Positions 35,522-46,497 of a DNA stretch of 64,000 bases are shown piece after piece (position 1 is the stretch's first letter; each line of letters opens with the position of its first letter). The translations under genes were made by a program, and so were the position numbers. The stretch spans positions 163,616,035-163,680,034 of the forward strand of contig CM069432.1 of the NCBI GenBank assembly GCA_035610365.1, given 5' to 3'. The notes beneath the pieces are model-generated. The model did not search any database. It was not told the DNA's origin and saw only the letters and a program-made list of their open reading frames with translations. This DNA is from Aquatica leii (Eukaryota; Arthropoda; Insecta; Coleoptera; Lampyridae).

Positions 35522-35905
35522 AAGGATATAGAGAATAAAAGCAACAAAAAGAAAAACATGATAGCATGGTTTAGATGTGGAAAGGAGGAGTTAGGTAACA
35601 AATACTGGAAAAAAGAAGAAGAAAAGATGTGCAGGACTATGTGGAGAAGAGACGGAGGATCTTAACCACATGAGAGAGAAATGCAGTGAATTAAGAGAAG
35701 AGGTTATGAAAATAGAGGAAATCTTAGACGAAAACGGAAATGGAGCGGAGTGGATGGAAGAAGTATGGAGAAGGAGAAAAAACTTAAGAGGAGAGGAGGG
35801 ATAATGAAATGTATTTAAAAAAAAATAAATAGAATGTAAGGTAGTAATAGTAAAGCACGAACCAATTTGTAAGCTTAGGCAACAAATAAAGTTAAACTAA
35901 CAATA
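35522..35905 (+). pseudogene. LINE ORF2 C terminus and 3' UTR
   Basis: Starting right after the piggyBac end, frames on the plus strand read ARFRCGKEELGN-like sequence (35560-35600), then after a one-base shift the zinc-knuckle-like CAGLCGEETEDLNHM followed by a C (about 35628-35690), and a charged tail ending at about 35804. This is the usual C terminus of insect endonuclease-reverse transcriptase LINEs. An A-rich 3' UTR with AATAAATAG and AATAAAG follows to about 35905. The rest of the LINE is absent. The clade is not certain. Confidence 0.6.
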
Positions 35906-36632
35906 TTTGTTTTTTACACTAAGATACATAATTTCCCCAAATTGATGCCCGACTATGGCGGCAGCTCCAGAAAGTGCACTATAATTTCTTTTGTAAGACC
36001 GCTTTGACCAACATCCATCAGCTACGACTTCCAACAAAGGCATGCCGTCATTATTGATTCTGCTTATAGAACGTACATATTCGGCCTCTTTCATTACAGT
36101 TTCTTTCATTTTAATGTTGGCAGCTTCTTCCCATTCATCATTTATTACATCTTCCGTGGTTTTAAATTTTTTATGTGACATGCATGAAATATCCATTGTA
36201 GATAATAATTCTTCTAAATTGCTGAATCCAATTGCAATGCTATGTGAACCGGATACAGCTGCTTCATTTAAACCCATTTTTGTTTTCATTGATTCTTTTA
36301 AAACATTTAAGTTAAATTTGGTATTGCACATATTACAAAATAAGCGTATAATTGAATTTAACCCAATTCTACGTTCAACAACAATTTTTAAATTATTCAT
36401 GGAACATACAAATTTTGCACCATGGTCTGCGACAGTTTTCATACTAGTAAAAAAAATATTGAAAATCTACAATTCTTCTGCCATCAAATTCCATTTCTGT
36501 GTTTTGCTGGTTAAAGTTATCTTTATTTATTCGCTTACTTCGTCGCTGAGGAGTATTGTAAATAGATGCTGATATTGATAATTTAGTAGTAGTAGATGCT
36601 GTACTGGTTGATGGTATTGAAGATGACTGCAT
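35897..36632 (-). pseudogene. Mutator-like transposase-domain protein, N-terminal part
   Basis: The N-terminal frame 36632-36444 is serine/threonine-rich, then RRSKRINKD and GRRIVDFQYFF. A frameshift leads into 36442-35897 with VADHGAKFVCSMNNL, a CNMCNTKF pair, GLNEAAVSGSHSIAIGFSNL, VADGCWSKRSYKRNYSALSG and VGHQFGEIMYLSVKNKYC. These are the landmarks of the insect family annotated as Mutator-like transposase domain (I believe Pfam PF20700). The usual protein continues for 200 residues or more past KNKYC; this copy stops there, next to a LINE 3' end. Inactive. Confidence 0.7.
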
Positions 36633-36649
36633 TACTTCTTAGTAACAAA

Positions 36650-38740
36650 GCGTTATTGGTAATAAAGCTATTTGCTCAGTATGTCTAGATTTGAAATCAT
36701 TCTTGACAAGGGAAGTTGAAGAACTACAAGATTCAATGTTAGTACTGGTGTTATCTGTTAGTTCTGCAGCTGTATCATGAATCATGAAAAAAAACAACTA
36801 CAGTGTATTGTAATTTTAACACGTAGAGAAAGTTAACCCTCTCACCTACGCAAAATTAATTACCACTTATTTTATAATTAAGTGCTAATTTAGTGCCAAG
36901 CTCTACAATTAAATGCTCGACCGGTTTGGCAGAAAATTGTGTTTGTATTGGCGGGTGTTGACTTAACATTAAGCTGGACCTCCCTATTCAAAAAACCAAT
37001 ACCATGCATACTAATCGAAAAATAAAACTTCCAATAATTGACCTTTTCATTTACAGAGCCATATCTCTCTGTTATGTATAACGATTTCGCAAGATGGACT
37101 TTGCCGTGTGTTTCTTATGGAAACTTTCATTTGTTAAATTTAAATCTTTTAATTCTATTTCTTTCCGTATTATTGTCGTCTCACTTTTTCAGATTTTCTA
37201 TGCTATTTTGTGTTTTCTATAAGTAACTTTTATACACTTACATAATTAATAAATTACGTCAGGTATAGGATCAACAACATACTTTAATAATGCAAGATTA
37301 TTTTGTTTGTTATAAACGGTTATACCTTAGATTAATTAGATTCTATTGTAAACGACGTATAGATGCATACGCCATCTTCAGTTTGGCTATTTTATTAGTA
37401 GTAGTGGACAGGATACATGTTATCTCAACTTTAATTGATTTAGTCTAGCGAGTTTCTGGTAAAACGCCATCGATTTTTAACCACACATTTATACAAAAAG
37501 TGATAAAATTCAAATTTGTAGACGATTTATTTATTCTAAACGTGATTTGTGATATCCTTTATGTGGCAATTGTAGAACTGCAGTTTCAGTGTTTGTCCAT
37601 ATTTTACAAATAAATAGGATTTTATTTCCATGTTTTCAAAATTAATGGTTTGTAGGTATTTTTATTTGTTTTATATGGACCCGAGTTCTCTAAACGGCCG
37701 ATAAAGTCGTAATTGGGATTTAAGTTTTAATCTTTCATAAAATACCGGACACCCTTTTAACACTAACACTCTCGGGCATTAAATTTTCTTTATTTGACTC
37801 TTTTAAACTGTCACGCGTAAATTTTATATTCCTTTTTTAATTTTTATGATTGCATATATGTATTTCTATTTTATGGGGGATGTTGTTTACTTCAGCTATT
37901 ACTCTTTGTAAAAATTATAATAAGAAAAATACTGTAAAAATTACCTTCTTGCTTAAAATTATTAGAAAATTAGTTAATTAGCCTTATGTTGGGCTAGTTA
38001 ACTGTGGTACACTATATGAACATAGTTTTTTATCGATGTAGTCGCAGTTAACCTGTTAGCGCTAAATTTTGTTTTTTAGTTGTTTTATACCATGTCAATG
38101 ATTTTAAATTAGACCTATGCCGAAGTTAATTACGTTGTCAACAGATTTAAAGTTAAGATCGTGGTAAAACATGACATGACTATATCAGAGTTCTGATCTG
38201 AACTAGTAGACGTCCTTAGGTCATTTTGCCAATGACCTTCCAAAGAAATACTAAAAATTATTTTATTATTTATTTACAATTGCAAATATGTAACGTTTAA
38301 TTTTGCTTATTCTAAAAATAGATAAATTGACGTTGAACATAAATTTTTTATCAAGTAAGAATGCGTTTTTACAGTTTTAATATTGAAATGGCTCTCTTGC
38401 AGCATTAACCATCAGCCGCCACTGAGCTTAATCCAATAGAATTTTTATGACTAATATTTTTTTTAGTTATTTTTTTTTATGTAAAGATTATAAGGCTCAA
38501 CGTTCAATTAGGGTGTCAAGTGATCAAAACAATCAAATAAATTAGCAAATTTAAGTTTCGATTCAAATTTGGTATGAAATATACTCAGTGACATAAGAAT
38601 AGTTACACCTAGAAGGAATAATTTCTTCAGCTTGTTTTTTGATAATGTGGTAGTCTTATATCAACAATGAAACAATAACATTTGCAATTGCATTTTTATG
38701 TAACCCGAAGTAATTAATGTGTTTGGCGACCTGTAGCTGA
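36650..38740. other. No recognisable gene; one piggyBac-like terminus
   Basis: AT-rich. TTAACCCTCTCACCTACG at about 36835 looks like the outer end of a piggyBac-type element, but no partner end or coding sequence was found. Another TTAACCTG at 38048 has the same orientation and is not its partner. Confidence 0.3.
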
Positions 38741-38749
38741 GTACACTCT

Positions 38750-39425
38750 TGTACACATTTAGGTATCGACAAAATAAGATGATCGATGTATGCTTGTGGT
38801 ACCTCGTTCCAAATACATCAAACGTTGTGGATTAACTGTACACGAGTTTGTGGAGGATGGTACAAAGTGGACAGTTTTCTCTCCATCACATTTCACACAT
38901 GTTCGATGGGATTTAAATCTAGTGAACGGAGTGCCCACGGAAAACGCCAGCTTTTTGGAGAAAATCCATAGTTTAAAGAGCAATATGTGTTATCTTGCTG
39001 AAAAAGGGCACGTGGGCGGCCATCTAAATAAGGTAGTAAAGTGGTTCGTAGGACTTCATCAACATAACGCACAGCTATCATACTGCCTCGAATAAAAACA
39101 AGTGGTGATCTGCTACAACAGTCCTATGTACTTACCTAGACAAAATCGCGATTAGTCACTGAAGACGACATGCCATTCTGCCTCCCACTGCTGCCATTCT
39201 CTTCACCAGTTTAAACTTTGACGATCATGGTCCGCACTCAAATGAAGCACTAATTGTGGACGGTATGAAAATGGCACGAATGCGGCGATATATTGTATGC
39301 ATAGTAACATGTCTACATTTTTTTTAAATCATTGGTGAGATTTGATGCGTAGTAACAAAACGGTCTTGTAGAGCCAGTTGTCTGAAGCATAACGACATTT
39401 TCGAAACGTGTTCAATAGTTTAACT
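38750..39425 (-). pseudogene. Tc1-like transposase remnant
   Basis: Several minus frames together give a Tc1 transposase: DRFVTTHQISP and IYRRIRA from the N-terminal half (39400-39270), EWHVVFSD followed by a stop where the family has E, then SRFCLG (about 39180-39120), then RYVDEVLRTTLLPYLDGRP and ALFQQDN (39062-38985), and ALRSLDLNPIEHV (about 38925-38890) with the family's C-terminal E. Multiple stops and a damaged NAPPH-like segment show an old copy. It differs from the better preserved Tc1-like gene at 49724-52248. Confidence 0.75.
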
Positions 39426-39469
39426 CAACTTTAACGTTTGAAACTCTAAAAGTAAATTTTCTTGTGGTT

Positions 39470-40045
39470 CTTAATACGTTAACTGCCGTAATAATCGGCC
39501 ATACCAGGCAAAACAGGCTTTTTAGATTTTTTAGCTTCAAAACATTAAATTTAATTGGTATTGATTTAAAATTTTCACAAAATTAAACAAAAACATATAT
39601 CTCTCATTGAGACTCTAATTGGATACAGTTAAACAAGTGTTACCAACGTTTTCCATAGTGGGCCTTGTTGGTAACAATCACGTCACCACGGTTAGCTACG
39701 ATATCGGTGGCGTAATTGTGAAAGTTATAATAATAGAAAGAAAAAATAGGCACCACTACTCGTACTGATAAGACTATCAACGACAACGTAACGAGCGCAT
39801 ATAATTCCCGTATAACATATCTCTATAGATTCTATACAGTACCTTTACGCCTATCTGTACTTCTGTAGACAGTGTATTAATCGAAAACGGGTCGATAGTA
39901 TTTACGTATCGCTGGAGTACAGGTGTCTGAATAAAGTACGCAATTTTTTGCAAAATAGTATTTTTATATTAGTTATCATGTCTTATAGGCGTCGTCTATA
40001 TTACAGTTGTCGTGTATATTAGTCCTTAGTTTGTGCACTGATATT
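39470..40045. other. No recognisable gene
   Basis: No supported feature. The region is somewhat CpG-richer (39660-39900) without open frames. Confidence 0.35.
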
Positions 40046-40049
40046 TTTA

Positions 40050-40140
40050 GTTTTTTTTCGTGTCCATTCTGGGATTCGAACCTGATCTTCTAATGGTCTG
40101 AAATTTGGGAAATCCATTGTGCTCATTGAGCCACTACAGT
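40050..40140 (-). repeat. tRNA-derived SINE-like sequence
   Basis: On the minus strand an A-box-like TGGCTCAATGAG (about 40132-40121) is followed after about 50 nt by a perfect B box GGTTCGAATCC (40083-40073) and then an A-rich tail (CGAAAAAAAACTAAAAA). D-arm and anticodon-arm-like stems can be drawn, but there is no acceptor stem and the anticodon loop is too long. It is therefore a tRNA pseudogene or a SINE head with a Pol III promoter rather than a tRNA gene. Confidence 0.45.
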
Positions 40141-40149
40141 TAGGTATTT

Positions 40150-41655
40150 ATACTAATCTTATAACATCTTTTATTATTAGTGATTTTTATGTGCGTTGTT
40201 TTATACATAACTATGTATAAAAACAAAAATAAAATTTTTAACAAAAAAAGAACCGACTTCAAAAACATGCTTTAAATAAAATTCATTAAAAAGTAAAAAA
40301 TATTATTTTCTCTAATTAAATTTAATTACAATTAAACAACAAAATTTTTATTATCATGAAAAAGTTTTTTGAAGTAGCTTATCGGTAAAGCACAAATTTC
40401 ATTATTACAGTATGTGGTGTAGACAATCCTACGAATTACCTCTTGGTCACATTTGTCTGTAGTTGATTTAGTCTTCGGCTTGTCAATGTGTTTTCGTGAA
40501 CAACCAAACTTGTATCCTAATAATCATAATATAACAACAATGAATATTAAGTATGGAAAAGTACAAACCTTCCGGTTTTCCTTCGGCTTCTTTACAAATC
40601 CGTGGACTATGAAGAACCTTTTTAAGGAATCCTGCAAATGATTCCTTGTTAAAAACAAATCATGTAAAAATTCAATTCAAAATATGTCATTTTATCACTA
40701 AAGGTTCAATAACCTCGCAATTTAATATGAATTCGTACACCTGATTAAAGTAACTATTAATTGTACGTACTTACTTGAAAATAATATTCACAATTTAAAT
40801 CAGAGAAACAAGCACAAATAAAATATAATAATAACAATGGCGAATTGGCATCGGACGTTTTTCTGTGATTAGATTAAACCGATTAAAGTGTCACAGCTGA
40901 TTACCGAACGCATTTTTGTACACTGCGCCATGTGACGTCATGTTCATAACAAAACAAGTATAGGTGAAATCGAGAACCTGTAAAGATAATGTCGCAAGAA
41001 AAATGTATCGAATGTATTTACCGTATCTATACAGGCTAATTAAAGATTTACAATTGGCGATTCAGTATAGACCAAATAAAGAAACGATACATTTCCTGTA
41101 CATTTTAAAACAGTATCGATTGAATACATCATTCTATACCGAATCACTATAGACATTTCATTACTGTATCGATGTGTTATACGGGTTCTATCTCTACTTT
41201 TGTTTTAAGAGAATAGTAATTTAAAGAATTTAATAGTAAGTAAAACAGAACGTTATCGGTTAATAATCACCGTAACTTTAAGCGTAATATTACTATTTCG
41301 TTAACATGCAGTCTTAATAACAATGATTAAAATGACTACCAAAATGAAACTTACCCCAACGAAGTTTCTTACAAGTAGCAAACGTCAACTACTTCTAAAT
41401 TATTCAGAAGATTTGCAAATTATGTAAACTTACATATACGGCGTTTGGGTTTGCCAAATTTGGTCTTGATTAGGTTTAAACAATCAAAGAATCGTATAAC
41501 GTCAGCGTACTCAAGACAACTTTATAATATAAATAACTACGACTCACAGTAAAATGATTTAGTATGATTTCCAATTAAATTCTTGATAGTTAAACTTAGT
41601 TAAGCAAATAGAAAATATAATACAATTACGAAATTTAAATATACAATAATTTACA
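40150..41655. other. No recognisable gene
   Basis: AT-rich. The minus and plus frames in this stretch are short and unsupported. Confidence 0.35.
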
Positions 41656-41660
41656 GAAAA

Positions 41661-41786
41661 TTATAGCGAGGCCGAGTCACTTATCGCTATCGATGATAAG
41701 GCGATATTCACAGCTTTTAAACTTTCGACTCGGGTAACACGGTTCAACTCGGGTAACAAATTATTGGTTATACGACATCGCTATAA
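41661..41786. repeat. Small TIR repeat
   Basis: TTATAGCGA (41661-41669) and TCGCTATAA (41778-41786) form 9-bp terminal inverted repeats. Inside, GACTCGGGTAACA and AACTCGGGTAACA form a tandem pair (about 41729-41761). A plausible miniature transposon, with short evidence. Confidence 0.3.
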
Positions 41787-42129
41787 GAATTTTAAAATTA
41801 TTCAAAGACCGACCACCCATTTTCTTTTATTACTTGCGAACGCCATCTTAATCAAAAATTGCTTAATTTCTGCTAGTATACCGAACAATTCTTCTTTACA
41901 GCGTAATCGCTTAAAGCGTAATAGAAATAACCGATGATGAAAATCAAATAGAAAGAAGAATTAATTACAATTTAGCGGTAATGCGTCTTATCAAAATCGA
42001 CCGTTAACAGCGACTCAAAATATGTAAGTGAAAGTACCCACGGCTAACAACGCGATCCCCTCTCGTAAGTGGCGAATACATTTAAGATTTTACCTCCAGT
42101 GAGGTCCGAAACCAGCGGCGTCGTGAAAT

Positions 42130-43350
42130 TTAGTTGGAATTACGACTTTTAGAAACTGAATGAGTAATGACATGTAACAAATCCCCTCTAGCAAAAGTAA
42201 ATCCTGGAGACGACGAGAAAAAGCCTAAAAGAAGACAGAAGTTTAGGAATACGTCAAGGATTAAATCTTAAAACCCACAGCCAACCTACTTTTATAGAAA
42301 AACCTAACTTAGATGAAGAGAAAAAGCTTTCCGGCGTAAGGAACACCAAGTAGTGAGGTCTTTGAGAAAAAGCCAAAGCGCCTAAAATACCTACAAAACA
42401 CGACCAAGTCATCCCAAGAGAGAAAGGTACTTCTAAGAAGTGGACATCCTTCTTAACAGTCGCATGAAGCGGAGCTGCCGAAGTATCAAAAAAGGATAAA
42501 AGAGTTCTGCTCAGACCCCACGACGGTAAGAATAAAAAATAAGAAGTTTTTGCAAACGCCACGGACCAAGAGCCCTAAATACGAAAAGAAACTCCAACCC
42601 CTAGTTATCAAGTCTCCCTTGATGTAATCCCTAAAACTAAAAAACTGAAAAAGTGGTAACAAGAAATCAAGTATATATTGGAAGTTGAATGTGGATAAGC
42701 GGAATCAGAAAGGGAAAAATAAAGAAGAAAAACTTACTTAAAAGGCAAAGTTCACAACACCATAATCCAAAAAGTAAAGTCCAACCCACATGACGCAAAC
42801 AAAACCAAAAGAAAGAAAGAGAATGAGTAAAAGTAAATAAGAAAGAAAAGAAACTTCACTTGCTAACCAAACATTTATAGTTTTTTGCGTTGGAATGTCA
42901 CCTAGAACTAAGAGCCGAAGAACAAATTAGAATATATTAAGTGTAAAACAAAACTAAACAGAAGAAATATTCCAACAGTGATCAACAACATCAAAATTCC
43001 GACTAAGCGGAAGTACGAAGAGTACAAGAAACGACGTTGCAGTCTATCCCAAGTTGCAAACCAAGCGCAACAAAACAGAAACCTACTAAACCGACAAAGC
43101 AAAAGAAAGAAGCTTAGAAAGAAAAGAAAAAGAGAAAAAGCAATGTTGCAGTGAAAACTAAAGAGAAAAAGTTACCAAAAGACAAGTAAGACGGAGAAAT
43201 ATAAGACTAGATGTAAGTGTCTGATTCGAACTTCTCTCCGTAGAAGAAACAAAAGGGGTTATAAACCCTTCAATACCTAATCAACCGCCGAAAATGTATA
43301 GAGAAAGAGAAGAAAGATTCAGTTAGAACGAGTTATAAACAATCACACTA
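42130..43350. other. Purine-rich, strand-asymmetric block
   Basis: The plus strand is strongly enriched in A and G with few T over about 1.2 kb (many GAAAGAAA, AAAGAAG and AGAGAAAAAG words). Minus frames at 42254-42562 and 42908-43102 are by-products of the T/C-rich complement. The asymmetry suggests a former A-rich retroelement sense strand or an expanded purine repeat. No protein family was recognised in either direction. Confidence 0.4.
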
Positions 43351-43489
43351 TAAGTACGTTCACTGAACAAGATAATTATTTGAGAAATGACAAACAAAAT
43401 TTAACTTGGTCGGATGTACACAACAGGTTTACAATTGAAACAAAAATGGTTTTGTTATCCTTAATATCAGCATAAATATATAAATTTAT

Positions 43490-44223
43490 GGAAACTATTA
43501 TGACGAAAACTTCATAGAATTCTTGTAGGAAGATATCTTGAGTATCATGGTCCTGGAATCGTTTCCGATATGCTCAGAAACGCACTTAAGGCCAGAATTT
43601 ATCAATGGCTTGATGTAGATGTAACTGAGATGAAAAAATTTATACGGTTTTTTTTTATATGGATGGAACTTTGTCAGTACTTCTCAATTGAATCGTACTG
43701 GTCAAAAATACGTCCATAATGTCGGAAATTTGTTTTTAATTAATTTTGAGAATGACGCATAAATTTTAAACAATTTATCAAAAATAAAAGACATATATTT
43801 GGTATTAAGCTATACAAGCTATGTTTAGAGAATGGTTATACATATAATACATAATGAACAGGATAAAGTTGATAATCAATTGTCACCTGAAAGCGTTGTC
43901 TTTTGGTTATCAGAAAATGTACCAAATGAAGGAGGCACTATTTATACTGATAATTACTACACGAGCGTAACACTGGCTCACAAGATGTTAAAAAAACACA
44001 TTTAGTTGAAATTTTACGTTTCAACCGAAACATAATCCTAAACAGGTCACGGAAAAACGGTTTAGAAAGCGAGCAATAGTAGCTACTGAAATCAGTACTG
44101 CTATAATTGTTCAGAAGTGGAAGGGCAAAATGGGTGTGCTTACACTTAACACCAAAGAAACTTCCAAAATGATAAAAGTTACTTGTCGAAACATAGATAC
44201 CAAAAGATCTGCATTCGCGTATT
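43490..44223 (+). pseudogene. Second piggyBac-like transposase remnant
   Basis: Plus-strand frames broken by many stops give VDVTEMKKFIRFFFIWM and YWSKIRP (43612-43720), then VVFWLSENVPNEGGTIYTDN with YYTSVTLAHKMLKK (43897-44000), then a frameshifted stretch around LRFNRN, IVATEISTAIIVQKWKGKMG and VLTLNTKETSKM (44020-44175). TDNYYTS carries the second catalytic Asp of piggyBac transposases; the first is not seen. This copy is much more decayed than the one at 33405-35115 and in the opposite orientation. It ends where the LINE at about 44230 begins. Confidence 0.7.
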
Positions 44224-44339
44224 AGCACTTAAAGTGTATACTTGCTTGTGTGATTTTGCGGAAAATTTAATTTGTAGTTAATTATTAAATCTGTTATTTG
44301 TGATTGTGTTTACTAATAATAATCAAATTTGGTCACTTC

Positions 44340-45731
44340 ATGTTTAAATCACCGCCTGACCCGGGGATGACCCTGGGGTCAGACAAAGATACGGAGGTAA
44401 CAATGCACGTAAGTTTAAATAGTAACAATTCTAGCAATAATAACAATTTTAACATTAATAATCACTCTAATTTCAATAACTCTTACATTGATTTAAACAA
44501 TAAATATAATAAATCGGATAATGGGCCTTATTGCGTATACATAGAACATGTTAATAAAAACATGGGAAGATTACATCCGATACGAATAGGTCACTATCTG
44601 CATTCCGGCAATGTTTTCAAAAATTCTATTATCGACATTAAAGCCATAGGAATCAACCGAGTTAAAATTTTGTTTAATAATTACGAAATGGCTAACCTCG
44701 CAGTTAACCACGATACATTAATTAAAAACAGCTTAATTGCGTACATTCCCACTTTCTTCACGCAGCGTAAAGGACTGGTAAAAATGGTAGACACGTTTTT
44801 TGATGAGGAATATTTAAAAAACAATATCGAATCCTTACAAAAAGTTATGAATGTTCAAAGGATGATTAAACGGATTACAGATACAGAAGGCACGACAAAA
44901 GTTGTAAAACGTCAAATAATTATAATTTCATTTTTAGGTAACACATTACCAAAAAATATTCGTATTAACAGTGTTAATTTTGTTGTTGAACCGTACATAT
45001 ACCCGGTAGTACAATGCGGAAATTGTTTACGTTTTGGACATAACAATAAATTATGTAAAGGATCCTTTCGTTGTAAGATGTGTGGAGAAGGTCATTTAGA
45101 ATCAGAATGTACAAAAAACAGTTTTTGTGTTCATTGTAAAAATAATGAACACTGCTCTACAGATAAAAAGTGTCCAGTCTTTATAAAACAACATAAAATT
45201 AAAAAAATAATGGCTACGGAAAATGTCTCATTCAAGGAGGCGGAAACTTTCGTAAATAACCCATCTTACAGTAAAATAAGTACAAAGAATAGATTTGCAA
45301 TCTTAAACACTCTCGAAAACTACCCTCCATTACCGGTTCGAGAACCTGTATTTAATTTTAACAATAATAAAAATAAAGTTCTTAAATTAAACAATGACCG
45401 TAACATCTCTTCACCGAAAAAACGTAAAGCTCCTAATTCACCTACGGAGAATTTTGATTTTATACCTGTCGCTGCTTGCAGCAAGGAGGTCTGTTCAAAA
45501 ACAGTTACTAGCACGTTGATAGCTAATACCAGTAGCAAACGAGAATACAGCAGTCCTAACTATAAAGAAAAATTGATTGAACAAATCACTGTTGTAATAT
45601 TTGATATTTTTAAAGCAATAATGCCTGAAGTAAATCTAGAAACAATGAAATCGTGTAATATTAAAAATCGTATTTCTTCAATTATGGATAACATCTCATT
45701 AACTGACAGCGATGGTGAATCAACATACTAA
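44340..45731 (+). CDS. LINE ORF1, gag-like protein with three zinc knuckles
   Basis: An intact frame of about 463 codons from the ATG at 44340 (chosen because upstream in-frame sequence lacks ATG). The N terminus is asparagine-rich (NSNNSSNNNNFNINNHSNF), followed by an RNA-binding-like region and three CCHC-type knuckles at about residues 225-285: CGNCLRFGHNNKLC, CKMCGEGHLESEC and CVHCKNNEHCSTDKKC. The C-terminal quarter is basic (SSPKKRKAPNSP). The protein would coat the LINE RNA. It overlaps ORF2 by 20 nt in another frame. The intact frame shows this part has not decayed, in contrast to the deleted RT downstream. Confidence 0.85.
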   Translation: MFKSPPDPGMTLGSDKDTEVTMHVSLNSNNSSNNNNFNINNHSNFNNSYIDLNNKYNKSDNGPYCVYIEHVNKNMGRLHPIRIGHYLHSGNVFKNSIIDIKAIGINRVKILFNNYEMANLAVNHDTLIKNSLIAYIPTFFTQRKGLVKMVDTFFDEEYLKNNIESLQKVMNVQRMIKRITDTEGTTKVVKRQIIIISFLGNTLPKNIRINSVNFVVEPYIYPVVQCGNCLRFGHNNKLCKGSFRCKMCGEGHLESECTKNSFCVHCKNNEHCSTDKKCPVFIKQHKIKKIMATENVSFKEAETFVNNPSYSKISTKNRFAILNTLENYPPLPVREPVFNFNNNKNKVLKLNNDRNISSPKKRKAPNSPTENFDFIPVAACSKEVCSKTVTSTLIANTSSKREYSSPNYKEKLIEQITVVIFDIFKAIMPEVNLETMKSCNIKNRISSIMDNISLTDSDGESTY

Positions 45732-46497
45732 AATTAAAATTAAAATTTTGCAATGGAATGCTAGATCTTTATCAAAGAAAAAACCTTTACTTTTAAATTT
45801 TCTAAGCAGTAATAGTATTGATGTCTTAATTATATACGAAACGTGGTTAAAACCAAAACACAACTTTAAACTTCCCGGCTTCAATTTAGTAAATTTAGAT
45901 AGAACAGATGGTTATGGAGGTGTAGCAATTTTGATTTCACATTCCATTTCTTTTGTTCCAATCAAACTTAACGTCAATTTTAATCCTTTGATAGAGGTTT
46001 GTGCAGTTTCATTAATAAAAACTAATTTAACTATTGTATCTATATATAAGCCGCGTAACATACGAGCAACAACATCCGATTGGATTAATTTATTTAGTCA
46101 ATTTGTAGGAAATGTTATTATAGGTGGTGATTTTAATTCACATCATGGATTGTGGGGTTCATCTAAAGATGATGCGCAAGGTAACGTACTTTATAACGCA
46201 AAAGATTCATTAGATTTAATCACTCTCAATGACGGTTCACCTACACTTATCACGCCACCAACAAAACCTTTGTCGGTTTTAGATTTGTCAATAGTTTCTA
46301 ACTCCTTAGCTAGTCGTATCTCTTGGAGCATTTTAGATGACCCTATGAATTCCGATCATCTTCCAATTTTACTTGTTGTTAACGAAAAACTTGATGAACA
46401 TCTTTGTTTTCCCTCGACTAAATGGAATGTCTCACAAGCTAATTGGACTTTATTCCAAGAGTTAATAAATCAAAATTTACATCTATTCAGTTTGTAG
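45712..46497 (+). CDS. LINE ORF2 5' part, APE-type endonuclease
   Basis: The frame starts at an ATG inside the end of ORF1. The endonuclease motifs are all present in order: QWNARSLSKKK (N near residue 15), YETWLKP (catalytic Glu), YGGVAIL, VSIYKPRN, GGDFNSHHGLWGS (Asp and Asn), SVLDLSIVS, and MNSDHLPI (Asp-His). It would nick genomic DNA to prime reverse transcription. The last roughly 20 residues run into a deletion junction at about 46475-46485, after which the frame closes (LHLFSL stop). The endonuclease domain itself looks intact. Confidence 0.85.
   Translation: MVNQHTKIKIKILQWNARSLSKKKPLLLNFLSSNSIDVLIIYETWLKPKHNFKLPGFNLVNLDRTDGYGGVAILISHSISFVPIKLNVNFNPLIEVCAVSLIKTNLTIVSIYKPRNIRATTSDWINLFSQFVGNVIIGGDFNSHHGLWGSSKDDAQGNVLYNAKDSLDLITLNDGSPTLITPPTKPLSVLDLSIVSNSLASRISWSILDDPMNSDHLPILLVVNEKLDEHLCFPSTKWNVSQANWTLFQELINQNLHLFSL

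Noticed and set aside
36042-36572. Plus-strand open frame of 176 codons
   Set aside because: It is the antisense of the Mutator-like transposase fragment, which has clear family motifs.
36835-38070. A piggyBac MITE bounded by TTAACCCT (36835) and TTAACCTG (38048)
   Set aside because: Both ends point the same way and do not form an inverted pair.
40050-40140. Functional tRNA gene on the minus strand
   Set aside because: The B box is perfect but there is no acceptor stem and the anticodon loop is too long, so it is described as a SINE-like or pseudo-tRNA sequence.
42254-42562. Minus-strand frame of 102 codons rich in F, S and L
   Set aside because: It is the complement of a purine-rich tract; the composition explains both the lack of stops and the hydrophobic residues.
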